Below, piece after piece: positions 32,353-43,443 of a stretch of DNA of 64,000 bases. A program made the translations under genes and the position numbers. The stretch covers positions 186,322 through 250,321 of the forward strand of contig NZ_QGLF01000002.1 in assembly GCF_003173055.1 (NCBI RefSeq), written 5' to 3'. Below the pieces are notes generated by a model. The model saw only the letters and a program-made list of their open reading frames with translations. It had not been told where the DNA came from and did not search any database. The DNA is from Zavarzinia compransoris. Its GTDB lineage: Bacteria > Pseudomonadota > Alphaproteobacteria > Zavarziniales > Zavarziniaceae. The number at the start of each line of letters is the position of its first letter. Position 1 is the stretch's first letter.

Positions 32353-33680
32353 CCGCTTACCTTGGTCGCACCGGGGCCGAGCCAGGGGGTCAGATCCACC
32401 GGCTCGCCATTGTGCCTTAGCTCGACATAGAGAACCGGCCGGGTGCCTTGTTCGGCACCTTCCATCTGACCGACCGGCTCACCAGCCAATACCTTCTGCC
32501 CGACGGTCACGTCGATCCGCTCCATCCCCGCAAGGAGGAGATGATACCCGTCGCCTTGCGACAGGATCAAGAGCTGCCCATAGCCTGAAAAGGGCGCGGC
32601 GAACGCAACGTCGCCCGCCGCCGGCGCCGTGACCCGCGCGCCGGCGCGGGTGGCGATGCGAAAGCCCTTGGCAGTCAGGCCGTTGGCCTGGCGATCGCCG
32701 AATCGGGTGGTGATCTCGCCCGCCGCCGGCCAGGGCAATTTGCCCTTCAGGCTGGCGAAACGGGCCATGACCGCGGGGCGCGGGGCCGCGGCCGGGGTGG
32801 CCGGGGCTTCCGCCGCCACCGCTTCCTGGCCGGGGCGGCGGGCGGCGGTCTCGGCCGCCGCCAGTTCGGCGGCGCGGCGGGCGTTTGCCGCCGCCTCCGC
32901 CGCCTCGCGCTCGCGCCGGGCCTTTTCGACTGCGGCGATCAGGTCTTCGATCGATTTCGCCTTGGCCGCGAGTTCGTCCACCCGCTTCGATTCGGCCTGG
33001 ACCAGGGTGGCGAGGCGCTTGCCGTCCTCGGCCTTCTTCGCCAGCAGGCGGTCGATCTCGCCCCGTTCGAGGGCGAGGGCCGCCAGTGTCGCATCGAGCG
33101 CGGCCCGGTCCGCGGCGAGACGGGCGCGCAGCGCCGTCAGGCCGTTCAATTCCCGCGACAGGGCATGGGCCCGGCTGCGCAGCTCGGGCACAAGATCGCG
33201 CAGCACCGTGCCGGTATGGGCGATTTCGAGGGCATTCTGGCGCCGCGCCATCAAAAGCACCGGCGGGCGCCGCGACAGGCGGGTCAAGGCGCCGAGCAGG
33301 CGCGACAGGGCGGCGCGGCGATCGGCCAGGGCCGCCAGCTTCTCCGCTTCCGAGGCGCCGAGTTCGGCCAGGCGGCGTTCCAGGGCGTCCGCCTCGCCCT
33401 CGCGCTGGCGCAGGACGGCGGCGCGCTGCACCAATTGGTCGCGCAGGCGCTCGATCTCGGCGGCCAGGCGTGCCTGTTCGCCGGCCGCCTCGGCCTGGCG
33501 GCGGCGTGCCGCGTCGAGTTCCGCCTGGACCGCACGCAGGTTCTCGGGGTCGGCCTGCTGGCCCGCGGCCGGCAGCGCCAGGCCGAGGACCAGCGCCCCG
33601 GTCAGCATGAAGGGGGGAAAGGCCCCGGCCTTCGCCGGGGCGTTGCGACGTCCGTCTATGAAGCCGTCAGGCGCTGGCAC
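32349..33680 (-). CDS. EnvC-family murein hydrolase activator
   Basis: 443 residues with a GTG start at 33680; an internal ATG at 33608 begins directly at the hydrophobic MLTGALVLGLALPAAG and is possible, neither has a good ribosome site. After the signal peptide come long coiled coils rich in Arg, Ala and Glu (residues about 45-280), then a LytM/M23 domain (AGEITTRFGDRQANG, VTAPAAGDVAFAAPFSGYGQ, LYVELRHNGEPVDLTPWL). The zinc ligands are not kept (Glu where the HxH first His should be), as in EnvC activators, which switch on amidases instead of cutting murein. Overlaps the end of gpmI. Confidence 0.88.
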   Translation of the reverse strand: MPAPDGFIDGRRNAPAKAGAFPPFMLTGALVLGLALPAAGQQADPENLRAVQAELDAARRRQAEAAGEQARLAAEIERLRDQLVQRAAVLRQREGEADALERRLAELGASEAEKLAALADRRAALSRLLGALTRLSRRPPVLLMARRQNALEIAHTGTVLRDLVPELRSRAHALSRELNGLTALRARLAADRAALDATLAALALERGEIDRLLAKKAEDGKRLATLVQAESKRVDELAAKAKSIEDLIAAVEKARREREAAEAAANARRAAELAAAETAARRPGQEAVAAEAPATPAAAPRPAVMARFASLKGKLPWPAAGEITTRFGDRQANGLTAKGFRIATRAGARVTAPAAGDVAFAAPFSGYGQLLILSQGDGYHLLLAGMERIDVTVGQKVLAGEPVGQMEGAEQGTRPVLYVELRHNGEPVDLTPWLGPGATKVSG

Positions 33681-35256
33681 GGCGGTCCGACACGGCGGCG
33701 GCCGGTGCCTGGGCGAGCAGGGAATGACCGGTCATCGCCGCCGGCTGCGCGATCCCGAGGAAGGGCAGCAGGGTGGGGGCGATGTCGGCCAGGCGGCCGT
33801 CCGCCAGGGCAAGGCCGGCGCCGGCGTTGAACAGCAGGGCCGGCACCAGGTTGGTGGTATGGGCGGTATAGGCGCCGTCGGTTTCCGGGTCGTACATCTG
33901 TTCGATGTTGCCGTGGTCGGCGGTCACCAGCATGACCCCGCCCGCCGCCTCGACCGCGGCCGACAGCCGGCCCAGGCAGGTGTCGATGGTCTCCACCGCC
34001 TGGATCGCCGCCGCCATGATGCCGGTATGGCCCACCATGTCCGGGTTGGCGTAATTGACCACGATCAGGTCGTAGGTCTTGCCCTCGATCGCGGCGACCA
34101 GCTTGTCCGTCACCTCATGGGCCGACATGGCGGGGTCGAGGTCATAGGTCGCGACCTTCGGGCTCGGCACCAGGATGCGGTCCTCGCCTTCGAAGACGGT
34201 TTCCTCGCCGCCGTTGAAGAAGAAGGTGACATGGGCGTATTTCTCGGTCTCGGCGATGCGCAATTGGCGCTTGCCCGCCTTGGCGACCACGGCGCCCAGC
34301 GGATCCTCCACCCGCTCGGCGGGGAAGATCGCGGGGATCAGGCCGTTCAGCTGGCTCGAATATTCGACCATGCCGGCGACGCCGGCGAATTTCGGCAGGT
34401 GCGGCCGCTCGAACCCGTCGAACGTGGCGTCGAGCAGGGCGACCAGGATCTCGCGCGCCCGGTCGGCGCGGAAATTGGCCATCACCAGGCCGTCGCCGTC
34501 CTGCATGCCGCGGTAATGGCCGATCGCCGCCGGCTTGACGAATTCATCGGTGATACCGGCGGCATAGGAGGCTTCGATCGCCTCCCGCGCCGAGGGGGCG
34601 CCGGCGCCCTGCCCGTCGACCAGGGCCGAGAAGGCGGCATTCACCCGCTCCCAGCGCTTGTCGCGGTCCATGGCGAAATAGCGGCCGGTCAGGGTGCCGA
34701 AGCTCCAGCCGGCGATCCCGTCCAGCCCGGCCTCGAAAGCGGCCAGGAAGTCGAGGGCGCTTTTCGGCGGCGTGTCGCGGCCGTCGAGAAAGCCGTGGAC
34801 GACGACCTTGACGCCATGACTGGCGGCGATCTTGACCAGGCCGGCCATGTGATCCTGGTGCGAATGGACGCCGCCGGGCGAAAGCAGGCCGAGGATATGG
34901 AGGACACCGCCGCTCGCCCGGGTCGCCTCGATCACCTTCAGCAGCACGGCGTTTTCCGCCAGCGAGCCGTCGGCCACCGCCTGGTCGATGCGCGGCAGGT
35001 CCTGCATCACCACCCGGCCGCCGCCCAGGTTCATGTGGCCGACCTCGGAATTGCCCATCTGCCCGTCCGGCAGGCCGACCGCAAGGCCCGAGGTCCGGAT
35101 CAGGCTGCGCGGGCAAAGCTCCAGCAGGCGGCGCCAGTTCGGGGTCCGCGCCTTGGCGATCGCATTGTCTTCGCCGCCCTCGCGCCAGCCCCAGCCGTCC
35201 AGGATGCACAGCACGACGGGCTTCTTGGCGGTTACGGGAAGGGTGGCGTCGGTCAT
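33667..35256 (-). CDS. gpmI: 2,3-bisphosphoglycerate-independent phosphoglycerate mutase
   Basis: 529 residues, the normal length. LCILDGWGWRE with a metal Asp, GNSEVGHMNLGGGR with the catalytic Ser, FLDGRDTPPKSA, then VANFRADRAREI-like ANFRADRARE, and VTADHGNIEQMYD with metal ligands. Interconverts 3- and 2-phosphoglycerate. ATG at 35256 chosen; upstream continuation of the frame reads over the rlmH end. Typical alphaproteobacterial position between rlmH and envC. Confidence 0.95.
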   Translation of the reverse strand: MTDATLPVTAKKPVVLCILDGWGWREGGEDNAIAKARTPNWRRLLELCPRSLIRTSGLAVGLPDGQMGNSEVGHMNLGGGRVVMQDLPRIDQAVADGSLAENAVLLKVIEATRASGGVLHILGLLSPGGVHSHQDHMAGLVKIAASHGVKVVVHGFLDGRDTPPKSALDFLAAFEAGLDGIAGWSFGTLTGRYFAMDRDKRWERVNAAFSALVDGQGAGAPSAREAIEASYAAGITDEFVKPAAIGHYRGMQDGDGLVMANFRADRAREILVALLDATFDGFERPHLPKFAGVAGMVEYSSQLNGLIPAIFPAERVEDPLGAVVAKAGKRQLRIAETEKYAHVTFFFNGGEETVFEGEDRILVPSPKVATYDLDPAMSAHEVTDKLVAAIEGKTYDLIVVNYANPDMVGHTGIMAAAIQAVETIDTCLGRLSAAVEAAGGVMLVTADHGNIEQMYDPETDGAYTAHTTNLVPALLFNAGAGLALADGRLADIAPTLLPFLGIAQPAAMTGHSLLAQAPAAAVSDRRASA

Positions 35257-35326
35257 GGCTCTAACCTTGGCGAAAAAGGACGAACAGAGAATTAACTCAG
35301 GCCCTGAGCTCTCGTGTCTTGCGATC

Positions 35327-35794
35327 TCAGGCCCGATGATAAGGATGCCCGTCGAGGATGGTGCCCGCGCGGTACAGTTGCTCTGCCAGCATGGCACGGA
35401 CCATCAGGTGGGGCCATGTCGCAGCGCCGAAGGAATAGCAGAATGCGGCCCGGCTGCGAACAGGCTCGTCGTGCCCGTCGGCGCCGCCGATGAGAAAGGC
35501 GAGCCGGCCGACGCCCTGATCGCGGAAGCGGTCCAGCCTTGCCGCCAGCGCCTCGGACGACAGCACCTCGCCGCGCCCGTCCATGGCGACGATGGCGGCG
35601 CCGGCCGGCACCGCGCCCAGCAGCAATTCGCCCTCGCGCTTCTGGCGGGCGGCGCCGGTCAGGCGCCGCTCCTCGACCTCGATCATTTCGAGCGGCGGCT
35701 TCAGGCGCGCGGCATAGGTCTCGAACAGCAGGCGTTCCGGGTCCTTGGCGCCGAAGCGGCCGACCGCGACGATGGCGAGCTTCAGGCCCAGCAT
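35327..35794 (-). CDS. rlmH: 23S rRNA (pseudouridine-1915-N3)-methyltransferase
   Basis: 155 residues, SPOUT family. LAIVAVGRF at the N-terminus, then LTGAARQKREGELLL, FLIGGADGHDEPVRSRA which forms the knot and SAM site, and the C-terminal MLAEQLYRAGTILDGHPYHR, nearly diagnostic for RlmH. Methylates a pseudouridine in helix 69, the same region modified by the rluD product encoded in this window. Confidence 0.95.
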   Translation of the reverse strand: MLGLKLAIVAVGRFGAKDPERLLFETYAARLKPPLEMIEVEERRLTGAARQKREGELLLGAVPAGAAIVAMDGRGEVLSSEALAARLDRFRDQGVGRLAFLIGGADGHDEPVRSRAAFCYSFGAATWPHLMVRAMLAEQLYRAGTILDGHPYHRA

Positions 35795-35807
35795 GTCGCG
35801 CGCGGGA

Positions 35808-36536
35808 TCACTCGCTGTCCGGGCGGAAATCCGCCTGCCACATTTTCTCCAGCTTGTAGAACTCGCGCACTTCCGGGCGGAACAGGTGGACGATGACGTC
35901 GTTCAGGTCGATCAGCACCCAGTCGCCGCCCGACTTGCCCTCGGTCCGGGCCGGGCCCAGCTTCGCCTCGTCCACCGCCTTGACGACGTAATCCGCCAGG
36001 GCCGTGACCTGCCGGTTCGAGCGGCCGTTGGCGATGACCATGAAATCGGCAATCGAAGACTTGCCGGCCAGATCGATGGTCAGGATTTCTTCCGCCTTGT
36101 TGTCGTCCAGCGTCTTCACCACGAGGTCGAGCAGGGCGCGGGCGATTTCCGCCGTCTCGGCCGTCTTCTTCTTCGGCTTCGCCTTCTTCGCCGGCGTCTT
36201 CCGCTCCGCCTCCAGGTCGACGGTGACGAGGACGGCCTCCGCCTTCTTCAGGCGCACGCGCTTCGGCTTCGGCGCCGCCTCGGCGGGAGCTTCCTCGGGG
36301 GGGGCTTCCTCGACCGGCGCCGCCTCGACCTTTTTGGCGCGGCTGCGCTTTGGCTTTTCCGCGGGCGGCGCCTCGGCCTCGGCCTCGGGTTCGGCGTCCG
36401 CCTTCAGCTTCTTCGCCGGCTTCTTCTTCAGGGGCGCGTCGGTCTCGGCCGCCGGGGCGGCCGCGGTCTTTCGCGTGGTCTTCTTCTTTTCTTCGGGGAC
36501 GGCGGCGTCTTCCGTCGTCTTCTTGCGCGGGGCCAG
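35808..36536 (-). CDS. rsfS: Ribosome silencing factor with long basic N-terminal extension and non-AUG start
   Basis: The RsfS domain is clear: LLDLVVKTLDDNKAEEILTI, DLAGKSSIADFMVIANGRS, WVLIDLNDVIVHLFRPEVREFY. It blocks subunit joining by binding L14. A GTG at 36257 would give 149 residues but has no ribosome site. The frame stays open, with GC-rich third positions and a Lys/Ala/Glu/Pro-rich product, up to the nadD stop, where GAGGAGG (36545-36551) is followed after eight bases by CTG at 36536; an ATC at 36539 and CTG at 36542 are the other in-frame codons. No ATG, GTG or TTG lies between. So translation probably starts at CTG (or ATC), giving about 242 residues. Confidence 0.8.
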   Translation of the reverse strand: MAPRKKTTEDAAVPEEKKKTTRKTAAAPAAETDAPLKKKPAKKLKADAEPEAEAEAPPAEKPKRSRAKKVEAAPVEEAPPEEAPAEAAPKPKRVRLKKAEAVLVTVDLEAERKTPAKKAKPKKKTAETAEIARALLDLVVKTLDDNKAEEILTIDLAGKSSIADFMVIANGRSNRQVTALADYVVKAVDEAKLGPARTEGKSGGDWVLIDLNDVIVHLFRPEVREFYKLEKMWQADFRPDSE

Positions 36537-36549
36537 GATCAGGTCCTCC

Positions 36550-37200
36550 TCAAGGGCCGGGGTCCGATGCCGCCGGGCGGCGGGCGGCCCGGATGGCGGT
36601 GGCGGATGTCGGGTTCAATTTCATGGGCACGAACCCCCAGGCGGGGGGCTGCGCCGTTTTCAAGTGCCGAAGGGCCGGGCCGTTCAGGCGCACGTCGGCA
36701 AAGCGGTGCGCGGCCGGTCCGCCCAATGCGGCCAGAGCATAGGTCGGGCGGTCGAAGACGGCAACCGGCACGTCGTGGAAGATGTGCCGCCAATGCCGCC
36801 AGCGGTGGATGGTGGCGAGATTGTCCGCCCCCATCAGCCAGACGAAGGACAGGCGCGGAAAGCGCCGCTTCAGGGTCCGCAGGGTCTCCGCCGTATAGAC
36901 GGTGCCGAGCGTGCTTTCGAGGGTGGTGGCGAGCAGGCGGGGATGGCCGGCGATCACCGCCCGGGCGGAGGCCAGGCGCGCGGCCTGGGGCGCCATGTCG
37001 TTCGCCGATTTCAGCGGGTTCTGCGGCGAGACCAGCCACCACACCTGATCGAGGCCAAGCGCCCGGAGCGCGGCGAGGCTGAGGTCCAGGTGGCCGTCAT
37101 GGGCGGGGTTGAACGAGCCGCCGAACAGGCCGACGGTCAGGCCGCCGGTGCTGCCGGCGGTCCCGATCCGCGCCCCCGTTGCCAGATCCTGTGCGTTCAA
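36550..37200 (-). CDS. nadD: Nicotinate-nucleotide adenylyltransferase
   Basis: 216 residues. [20 protein letters not shown] is the nucleotide-transfer motif with the GxFxPxHxGH pattern; [16 protein letters not shown] and the C-terminal [10 protein letters not shown] (the SxTxxR-type motif) confirm NadD. Makes nicotinate adenine dinucleotide in NAD synthesis. Start overlaps the proA stop by four bases; the stop overlaps the ribosome site of rsfS. Confidence 0.94.
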   Translation of the reverse strand: MNAQDLATGARIGTAGSTGGLTVGLFGGSFNPAHDGHLDLSLAALRALGLDQVWWLVSPQNPLKSANDMAPQAARLASARAVIAGHPRLLATTLESTLGTVYTAETLRTLKRRFPRLSFVWLMGADNLATIHRWRHWRHIFHDVPVAVFDRPTYALAALGGPAAHRFADVRLNGPALRHLKTAQPPAWGFVPMKLNPTSATAIRAARRPAASDPGP

Positions 37201-38492
37201 GGCCGGGTCTGGCCCGTCCCGCGCAGGACATATTTCATGGTGGTGAGCTGTTCCGCCCCCACCGGGCCGCGCGCATGCAGCCGGCCGGTCGAAATGCCGA
37301 TCTCGGCGCCGAAGCCGAATTCGCCGCCGTCGGCGAATTGGGTCGAGGCATTGACGGCGACGATGGCGCTGTCGACGCCGGCGACGAAACGGTCCGCCGC
37401 CGCCGCATCCTCGGTCACGATGGCGTCGGTGTGATGGCTGCCGTGGCGCTCGATATGCGCGATCGCGCCGTCGACGCCGTCCACCAGCTTCACCGCGACG
37501 ACGGCATCGAGATATTCCGTGTCCCAGTCAGCGTCAGTCGCCGGCACCACCCGGGGATCGGCGGCGCGGGCGGCGGCATCGCCCCGCACCTCGCAGCCGG
37601 CATCGAGCAGCATGGCGACGATGGCGCCGAGCTGGCCCCGCGCCCCGGCATCGACGAGCACGGTCTCGGTCGCGCCGCAGACGCCGGTGCGGCGCAGCTT
37701 GGCATTGCGGACGATGGCCAGCGCCTTGTCGGGATCGGCGGCGCCGTCGACATAGGTGTGGTTGTTGCCGTCGAGATGGGCCAGCACCGGCACCCGGGCA
37801 TCCGCCTGGACGCGGGCGACCAGCGATTTGCCGCCGCGCGGCACGATCACGTCGATCAGGTTCTGCGCCGCCAGCAGGGCGCCGACCACGGCCCGGTCGG
37901 CGACGGGAACGAGTTGCACCGCCGCCGCCGGCACGCCCGCGGCGGCCAGGCCGGCGACGAAGGCGGCATGAATGGCGCGCGACGAATTCAGCGCTTCCGA
38001 ACCGCCGCGCAGGATCACCGCATTGCCCGACCGGACGCAGAGCGCGCCGGCATCCGCGGTCACATTGGGCCGGCTTTCATAGATGATGCCGATGACGCCG
38101 ATGGGCACGCGCAGGCGCTGGATGTGCAGGCCGTTCGGCCGGTCCCATTCGGCGGCGACGGTGTTCACCGGGTCGGCGATGTCGGCGACCGCCTCCACCC
38201 CCCGGGCGATGCCCTCGATCCGCCCGGGATCGAGCAGCAGGCGGTCGAGCAGGGCGGGGCCGAGGCCGAGCGCCCGCCCGCGTTCGAGGTCGAGCGCATT
38301 GGCGGCCAGGATCGCCGGCGCGGCGGCGCGGATCGCCCCGCCCGCCGCCCGCAGCGCCGCCGTCTTCACCTCGGCCGGCAGGGCGGCCAGAAGGCGGGCG
38401 GCCTTGCGGGCCTCGGCCGCCATGCCGGCGACCAGGGTGGTCGCATCCAGGGGCTCGGTCTCGGCGGCTTTCGCCAGGGTCGCGTCACGCAT
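37197..38492 (-). CDS. proA: Gamma-glutamyl phosphate reductase
   Basis: 431 residues, ALDH superfamily. [47 protein letters not shown] and [15 protein letters not shown] with the catalytic Cys are all present. Second step of proline synthesis, NADPH-dependent. Five bases from proB, which supplies the labile substrate. Confidence 0.96.
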   Translation of the reverse strand: MRDATLAKAAETEPLDATTLVAGMAAEARKAARLLAALPAEVKTAALRAAGGAIRAAAPAILAANALDLERGRALGLGPALLDRLLLDPGRIEGIARGVEAVADIADPVNTVAAEWDRPNGLHIQRLRVPIGVIGIIYESRPNVTADAGALCVRSGNAVILRGGSEALNSSRAIHAAFVAGLAAAGVPAAAVQLVPVADRAVVGALLAAQNLIDVIVPRGGKSLVARVQADARVPVLAHLDGNNHTYVDGAADPDKALAIVRNAKLRRTGVCGATETVLVDAGARGQLGAIVAMLLDAGCEVRGDAAARAADPRVVPATDADWDTEYLDAVVAVKLVDGVDGAIAHIERHGSHHTDAIVTEDAAAADRFVAGVDSAIVAVNASTQFADGGEFGFGAEIGISTGRLHARGPVGAEQLTTMKYVLRGTGQTRP

Positions 38493-38497
38493 CGTCG

Positions 38498-39652
38498 TCA
38501 GCCATCGATCGCGAGGTCGTCGCGGTGGATCATTTCGTCCCGGCCACGGTAGCCGAGGAGGGTCTCTATTTCACCGGATTTGTGCCCGGCGATGGCGCGG
38601 GCATCCTCGGACGAATAGGCGATCAGGCCCCGGCCCAGCGCCCGCCCGTCGGGCCCGACGACGACGACCGCATCGCCCCGGTTGAACTCGCCCTCGACCG
38701 TGCGCACGCCGGCGGGCAGCAGGCTCTTGCCCTGGGCCAGCGCCCGGGCCGCGCCCGCATCGACCATCAGCCGGCCCTTGGGGCCCAGGCTGCCGCCGAT
38801 CCACATCTTGCGCGCCTGGCGCGGGCTGCGGTCGGCCAGGAACCAGGTGCAGGGGGCGCCCGCCTCCAGCGCCGAGATCGGCCGTTCGACATGGCCGGCG
38901 CTGATCACCATGGAACAGCCGGCGGCCAGCGCGATGCGCCCCGCCTCCACCTTGGTGATCATGCCGCCGGAGCCGACACCCGAAACCGGCTCGCCCGCCA
39001 TCGCCTCGATCTCGGGCGTGATGCCGGTGACGATGTCCAGGCGCCGGGCCGTGGCATCGGTATTCGGGTTGGCGGTATAGAGGCCGTCGATATCCGACAG
39101 CAGGACCAGGCAATCGGCCGAAGTCAGTTCCGCCACCCGGGCCGCCAGCCGGTCGTTGTCGCCATAGCGGATTTCCGAGGTGGCGACCGTGTCGTTCTCG
39201 TTGATCACCGGGACCGCGCCCAGCTTCAGCAGCGTCGCCATGGTGCTGCGCCCGTTCAGGTAACGCCGGCGGTTCTCGGTGTCGTCCAGGGTCAGCAGGA
39301 CTTGCGCCGTGGTCAGGCCGTGCTCGCCCAGCACTTCCTGCCAGGCATGGGTCAGGCGGATCTGGCCGACGGCCGCCGCCGCCTGCTTTTCCTCGAGCGG
39401 CAAGGGCCCCTTGGGCAGGCCCAGGTGCCGGCGGCCAAGCGCGATGGCGCCGGACGAGACGATGACCGTATCCTGGCCGCGCGTCTTGATCGCGGCGATG
39501 TCGGCGGCGACGCCCTCCAGCCACTGGCGGCGCAGCTTGCCGCTGCCCTGGTCGACCAGGAGGGCGGAACCGATCTTCACCACGATGCGGGTGGCGGCGC
39601 GCAGGCGCTCGGCGCTGGAACGGCTCTCGGAATTCGGTTCGGCGATGCTCAT
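38498..39652 (-). CDS. proB: Glutamate 5-kinase
   Basis: 384 residues. Amino-acid kinase domain: [61 protein letters not shown] and [18 protein letters not shown]-terminal PUA domain from about residue 290 ([20 protein letters not shown]). First step of proline synthesis. The PUA domain may allow proline feedback, as in other ProB proteins. Confidence 0.96.
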   Translation of the reverse strand: MSIAEPNSESRSSAERLRAATRIVVKIGSALLVDQGSGKLRRQWLEGVAADIAAIKTRGQDTVIVSSGAIALGRRHLGLPKGPLPLEEKQAAAAVGQIRLTHAWQEVLGEHGLTTAQVLLTLDDTENRRRYLNGRSTMATLLKLGAVPVINENDTVATSEIRYGDNDRLAARVAELTSADCLVLLSDIDGLYTANPNTDATARRLDIVTGITPEIEAMAGEPVSGVGSGGMITKVEAGRIALAAGCSMVISAGHVERPISALEAGAPCTWFLADRSPRQARKMWIGGSLGPKGRLMVDAGAARALAQGKSLLPAGVRTVEGEFNRGDAVVVVGPDGRALGRGLIAYSSEDARAIAGHKSGEIETLLGYRGRDEMIHRDDLAIDG

Positions 39653-39703
39653 GGGGGCTGCCCCTTCGGTGATGCTTCGGATCGGGTCAACGGGTCCGAA
39701 GCG

Positions 39704-40831
<1,128 letters not shown>

Positions 40832-40872
40832 TCACGCCGCGGGCCGGACGGGCCGCGGCTGGTCGCGGCAGA

Positions 40873-41142
40873 TTACTCCGCCGCCGCCGGCAGCTCTTCG
40901 ACCGAGACATAGGTCCGGCCGAGCTTGCCGATGGCGAACTTCACCTTGCCCGCGATCAGGGCGAAGATGGTGTGGTCCTTGCCGAGGCCGACATTGGCGC
41001 CCGGGTGGAACTTGGTGCCGCGCTGGCGGATGATGATGTTGCCGGGGATCACGGCCTCGCCGCCGTACTTCTTGACCCCGAGGCGCCGACCGTCCGAATC
41101 GCGACCGTTACGGGACGAGCCGCCTGCTTTTTTATGAGCCAT
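40873..41142 (-). CDS. rpmA: Ribosomal protein L27
   Basis: 89 residues. Starts [20 protein letters not shown] and continues [20 protein letters not shown] and the [20 protein letters not shown] motif. No N-terminal processing extension like that of Firmicutes. Follows rplU by 30 bp. Confidence 0.98.
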   Translation of the reverse strand: MAHKKAGGSSRNGRDSDGRRLGVKKYGGEAVIPGNIIIRQRGTKFHPGANVGLGKDHTIFALIAGKVKFAIGKLGRTYVSVEELPAAAE

Positions 41143-41172
41143 GGTTTGCTCCTATCTCTCGTAACCGTGCGC

Positions 41173-41487
41173 TCAGGCGACGGCGATGCTGGTGATCTTC
41201 AGGACGGTCAGGTCCTGGCGATGGCCGTTCTTGCGGCGCGAATTCTGGCGGCGGCGCTTCTTGAACACGATCAGCTTCGGGCCGCGGGCCTGGCCGACGA
41301 TCTCGGCGGTGACCGTGGCACCGGCGACCACGGGGGCGCCGACGGTGACATTCTCACCCTCGCCGACCAGGAGGACCTGATCGAGGGAGATGGTGGAGCC
41401 GGCCTCGCCTTCCAGGCGCTCGACCGTGATGACTTCGTTCTCGGCGACCTTGTACTGCTTGCCGCCGGTCTTGATAACCGCAAACAT
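41173..41487 (-). CDS. rplU: Ribosomal protein L21
   Basis: 104 residues. [20 protein letters not shown] and the basic [17 protein letters not shown] segment are diagnostic. ATG at 41487 chosen. First gene of the rplU-rpmA-obgE run. Confidence 0.98.
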   Translation of the reverse strand: MFAVIKTGGKQYKVAENEVITVERLEGEAGSTISLDQVLLVGEGENVTVGAPVVAGATVTAEIVGQARGPKLIVFKKRRRQNSRRKNGHRQDLTVLKITSIAVA

Positions 41488-41606
41488 TCGACCCAGTCCT
41501 TCTTGCACAGGTGTTTGCCACCTGCTGCCGTCTTCCGCGGCAGGGGCCCGACTGGAGCCCATAAGTGAATACCACGGCAGGCACATGCCCGCCGCGAGAG
41601 CGCGCA
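41488..41606 (-). promoter_or_regulatory. rplU leader with hairpin
   Basis: CCTGCTGCCG and CGGCAGG (41520-41545) can form a stem in the 119-bp leader before rplU. Leaders of this gene often bind a ribosomal protein for feedback; no specific match is claimed. Confidence 0.35.
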
Positions 41607-41951
41607 CTATAGCGATGGCGGGTCCGGAGTCAACGCCAGATCGCCGCCCCTCTCGCCGTCCGCCGCCGGGATTTCCCGGCAGCCCCAGCCGCGCAGCACG
41701 GCGCCGAGCGCCGCCGCGGTGAAATGGCGTGCCGCCTCCCGGCCATAGCCCTCGGCCAGCAGGCGGTCGTAATCGGTGAAGCCGTGCCGGCCATAGCCGA
41801 CCAGCGCCGCCCAGGCAGATGCGGGCGCCGGCGCCGCGCGCATCTGCCGCGAGCCGAGCGCCCGGTCGACCACCGCCGCCCGGTCCCGGGCCGGCAGGCG
41901 CGGCGCCAGCACGCGCAGGGCTTCATCGATGGCGGCGGCACGTCGGCTCAT
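41607..41951 (-). CDS. DUF2293-like protein
   Basis: 114 residues. Helical, with [20 protein letters not shown], then [20 protein letters not shown] and [22 protein letters not shown]. The YxRHxxTDYDxLL-like core resembles DUF2293 proteins of alphaproteobacteria, whose function is unknown. Lies between rplU and a divergent tRNA-Ser. Confidence 0.7.
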   Translation of the reverse strand: MSRRAAAIDEALRVLAPRLPARDRAAVVDRALGSRQMRAAPAPASAWAALVGYGRHGFTDYDRLLAEGYGREAARHFTAAALGAVLRGWGCREIPAADGERGGDLALTPDPPSL

Positions 41952-42059
41952 GCCCCATCATGCCCGCCGCCCCCCGCCCGGCGAAAGAGACGATTTTTTC
42001 CTTTGCAACCGGCACCGACCTCGGCTATCTCTCCCCGCCTTGACGACCCGATGTCTCGC

Positions 42060-42149
<90 letters not shown>

Positions 42150-42200
42150 CTTCCCCCTGGATATCATAGAGACCGCCGCCCGGCGCCCGGCCCCTGGCCG

Positions 42201-43133
42201 TCAGTAGCCGCGGGCCGTGTCGACCGCGTTCAGCAGCGGGTCGCCGCGGAGGGCGCGGTCGAAATTCTCGATCACGGTGCGGGCCGCCGTCTCGGGGGCG
42301 ATGGCGCCGGCGACATGCGGGGTGGCCAGGATTTCGGGTCGCGAATAGATCGGGTGTTCGACCGGCAGGGGTTCGGTCGAGAAGACGTCCAGGGTGGCGC
42401 CGGCGATCCGGCCGGCATCGATGGCCGCGATCAGGTCGTCCTCGATCAGATGGCCGCCGCGGCCGATGTTGACGACGAAGCTCTCCGCCGGCATCAGGGC
42501 GAAGGTCCCGGCATTGAGGATGCCCGCGGTCGCCGGCGTCAGGGCCAGGACATTGACGACGAGCCGGCTGGCGGCCAGGAAATCCGGCAATTCGCCGGTG
42601 CCGGCATGGCAGCGCACGCCGTCGATCCGGTGCGGCCCGCGCGACCAGCCCGAGACCGGAAAGCCGAGGTCGCGCAACTGCCGCGCGATCGCCCCGCCCA
42701 GGACGCCGAGGCCCATCACCCCGATGGGGAAATCGCCCTTCCGCCGGGCCGGGCGATAGTCCCACAGCCGCGCCCGGGTCTGGCGCTCGAAATGATCGAA
42801 GCCGCGGTAATGGCGATAGACCGCGGCGACGGCGTAATCGGTCATGGTCTCGGTCAGGCTGTCGTCGATCAGCCGGGCCAGGGGCACGCCCGCCGGCAGT
42901 TCGGCCAGGTTCAGCTGGTTGATCCCGGCCCCCAGCGACTGGATGCCCTTCAGGCCGGTGAAGGCGGCAAGGCCCGCCGCCGGCGGCTTCCACAAAAGCG
43001 CGAAGGGCACCGAGGCGGGATCCGTGACATTACGCCAGTCGACGACCTCGATCTCGGGGCGAAGGGCCGCGACCGCCGCCGCCCAGGCCGCCGGATCGTC
43101 GAGGTCGCTGGAAAACAGGATCTGTTGCTTCAT
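42201..43133 (-). CDS. ghrA: 2-hydroxyacid dehydrogenase (glyoxylate/hydroxypyruvate reductase A type)
   Basis: 310 residues from the ATG at 43133 (GGGGACC upstream; an ATG at 43154 lacks a ribosome site). Contains IQSLGAGINQL, GVMGLGVLGGAIARQL as NAD(P)-binding motif, INIGRGG-like NIGRGGHLIEDDL with substrate Arg, LDVFSTEPLP with Glu, and ATPHVAGA with His. The domain order and short length fit GhrA, which reduces glyoxylate and hydroxypyruvate with NADPH. Confidence 0.85.
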   Translation of the reverse strand: MKQQILFSSDLDDPAAWAAAVAALRPEIEVVDWRNVTDPASVPFALLWKPPAAGLAAFTGLKGIQSLGAGINQLNLAELPAGVPLARLIDDSLTETMTDYAVAAVYRHYRGFDHFERQTRARLWDYRPARRKGDFPIGVMGLGVLGGAIARQLRDLGFPVSGWSRGPHRIDGVRCHAGTGELPDFLAASRLVVNVLALTPATAGILNAGTFALMPAESFVVNIGRGGHLIEDDLIAAIDAGRIAGATLDVFSTEPLPVEHPIYSRPEILATPHVAGAIAPETAARTVIENFDRALRGDPLLNAVDTARGY

Positions 43134-43443
43134 CTGCTGCCGGTCCCCGTCCATGGCCCGAGCACGGGCGATAGCAAGCTGTCGTTCGCCCGAACGGTCG
43201 CAGACCCGGGCGGCCGTGCGATTACGAATCTTTCAAATCATCATTTGAACCGGTGAAAAGTCCAAATATTGAGCGCCGGAAAGGCAATGATTTCGGGCCT
43301 GTGGCGCGAAATTATGCGCCTTTGCCCAAAAATCGCGCATGCCCGCGTCAATTGACAATAATTCGGTCTGTCCCTGTACTTCATGAGACCGGCGCGCCGG
43401 ATCACGTGCCGACCTTTCCCCCTTTGCGAAAGAGGTCTCGATC
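43134..43443. promoter_or_regulatory. Divergent promoter region of ghrA and an amino-acid importer
   Basis: No gene. TTCAAAT (43232-43238) and ATTTGAA (43243-43249) form a perfect inverted repeat with a 4-base centre, between the two divergent starts. TTGACA at 43352-43357 with a 17-base spacer and TGTACT at 43375-43380 is a good promoter for the importer operon. Confidence 0.5.
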
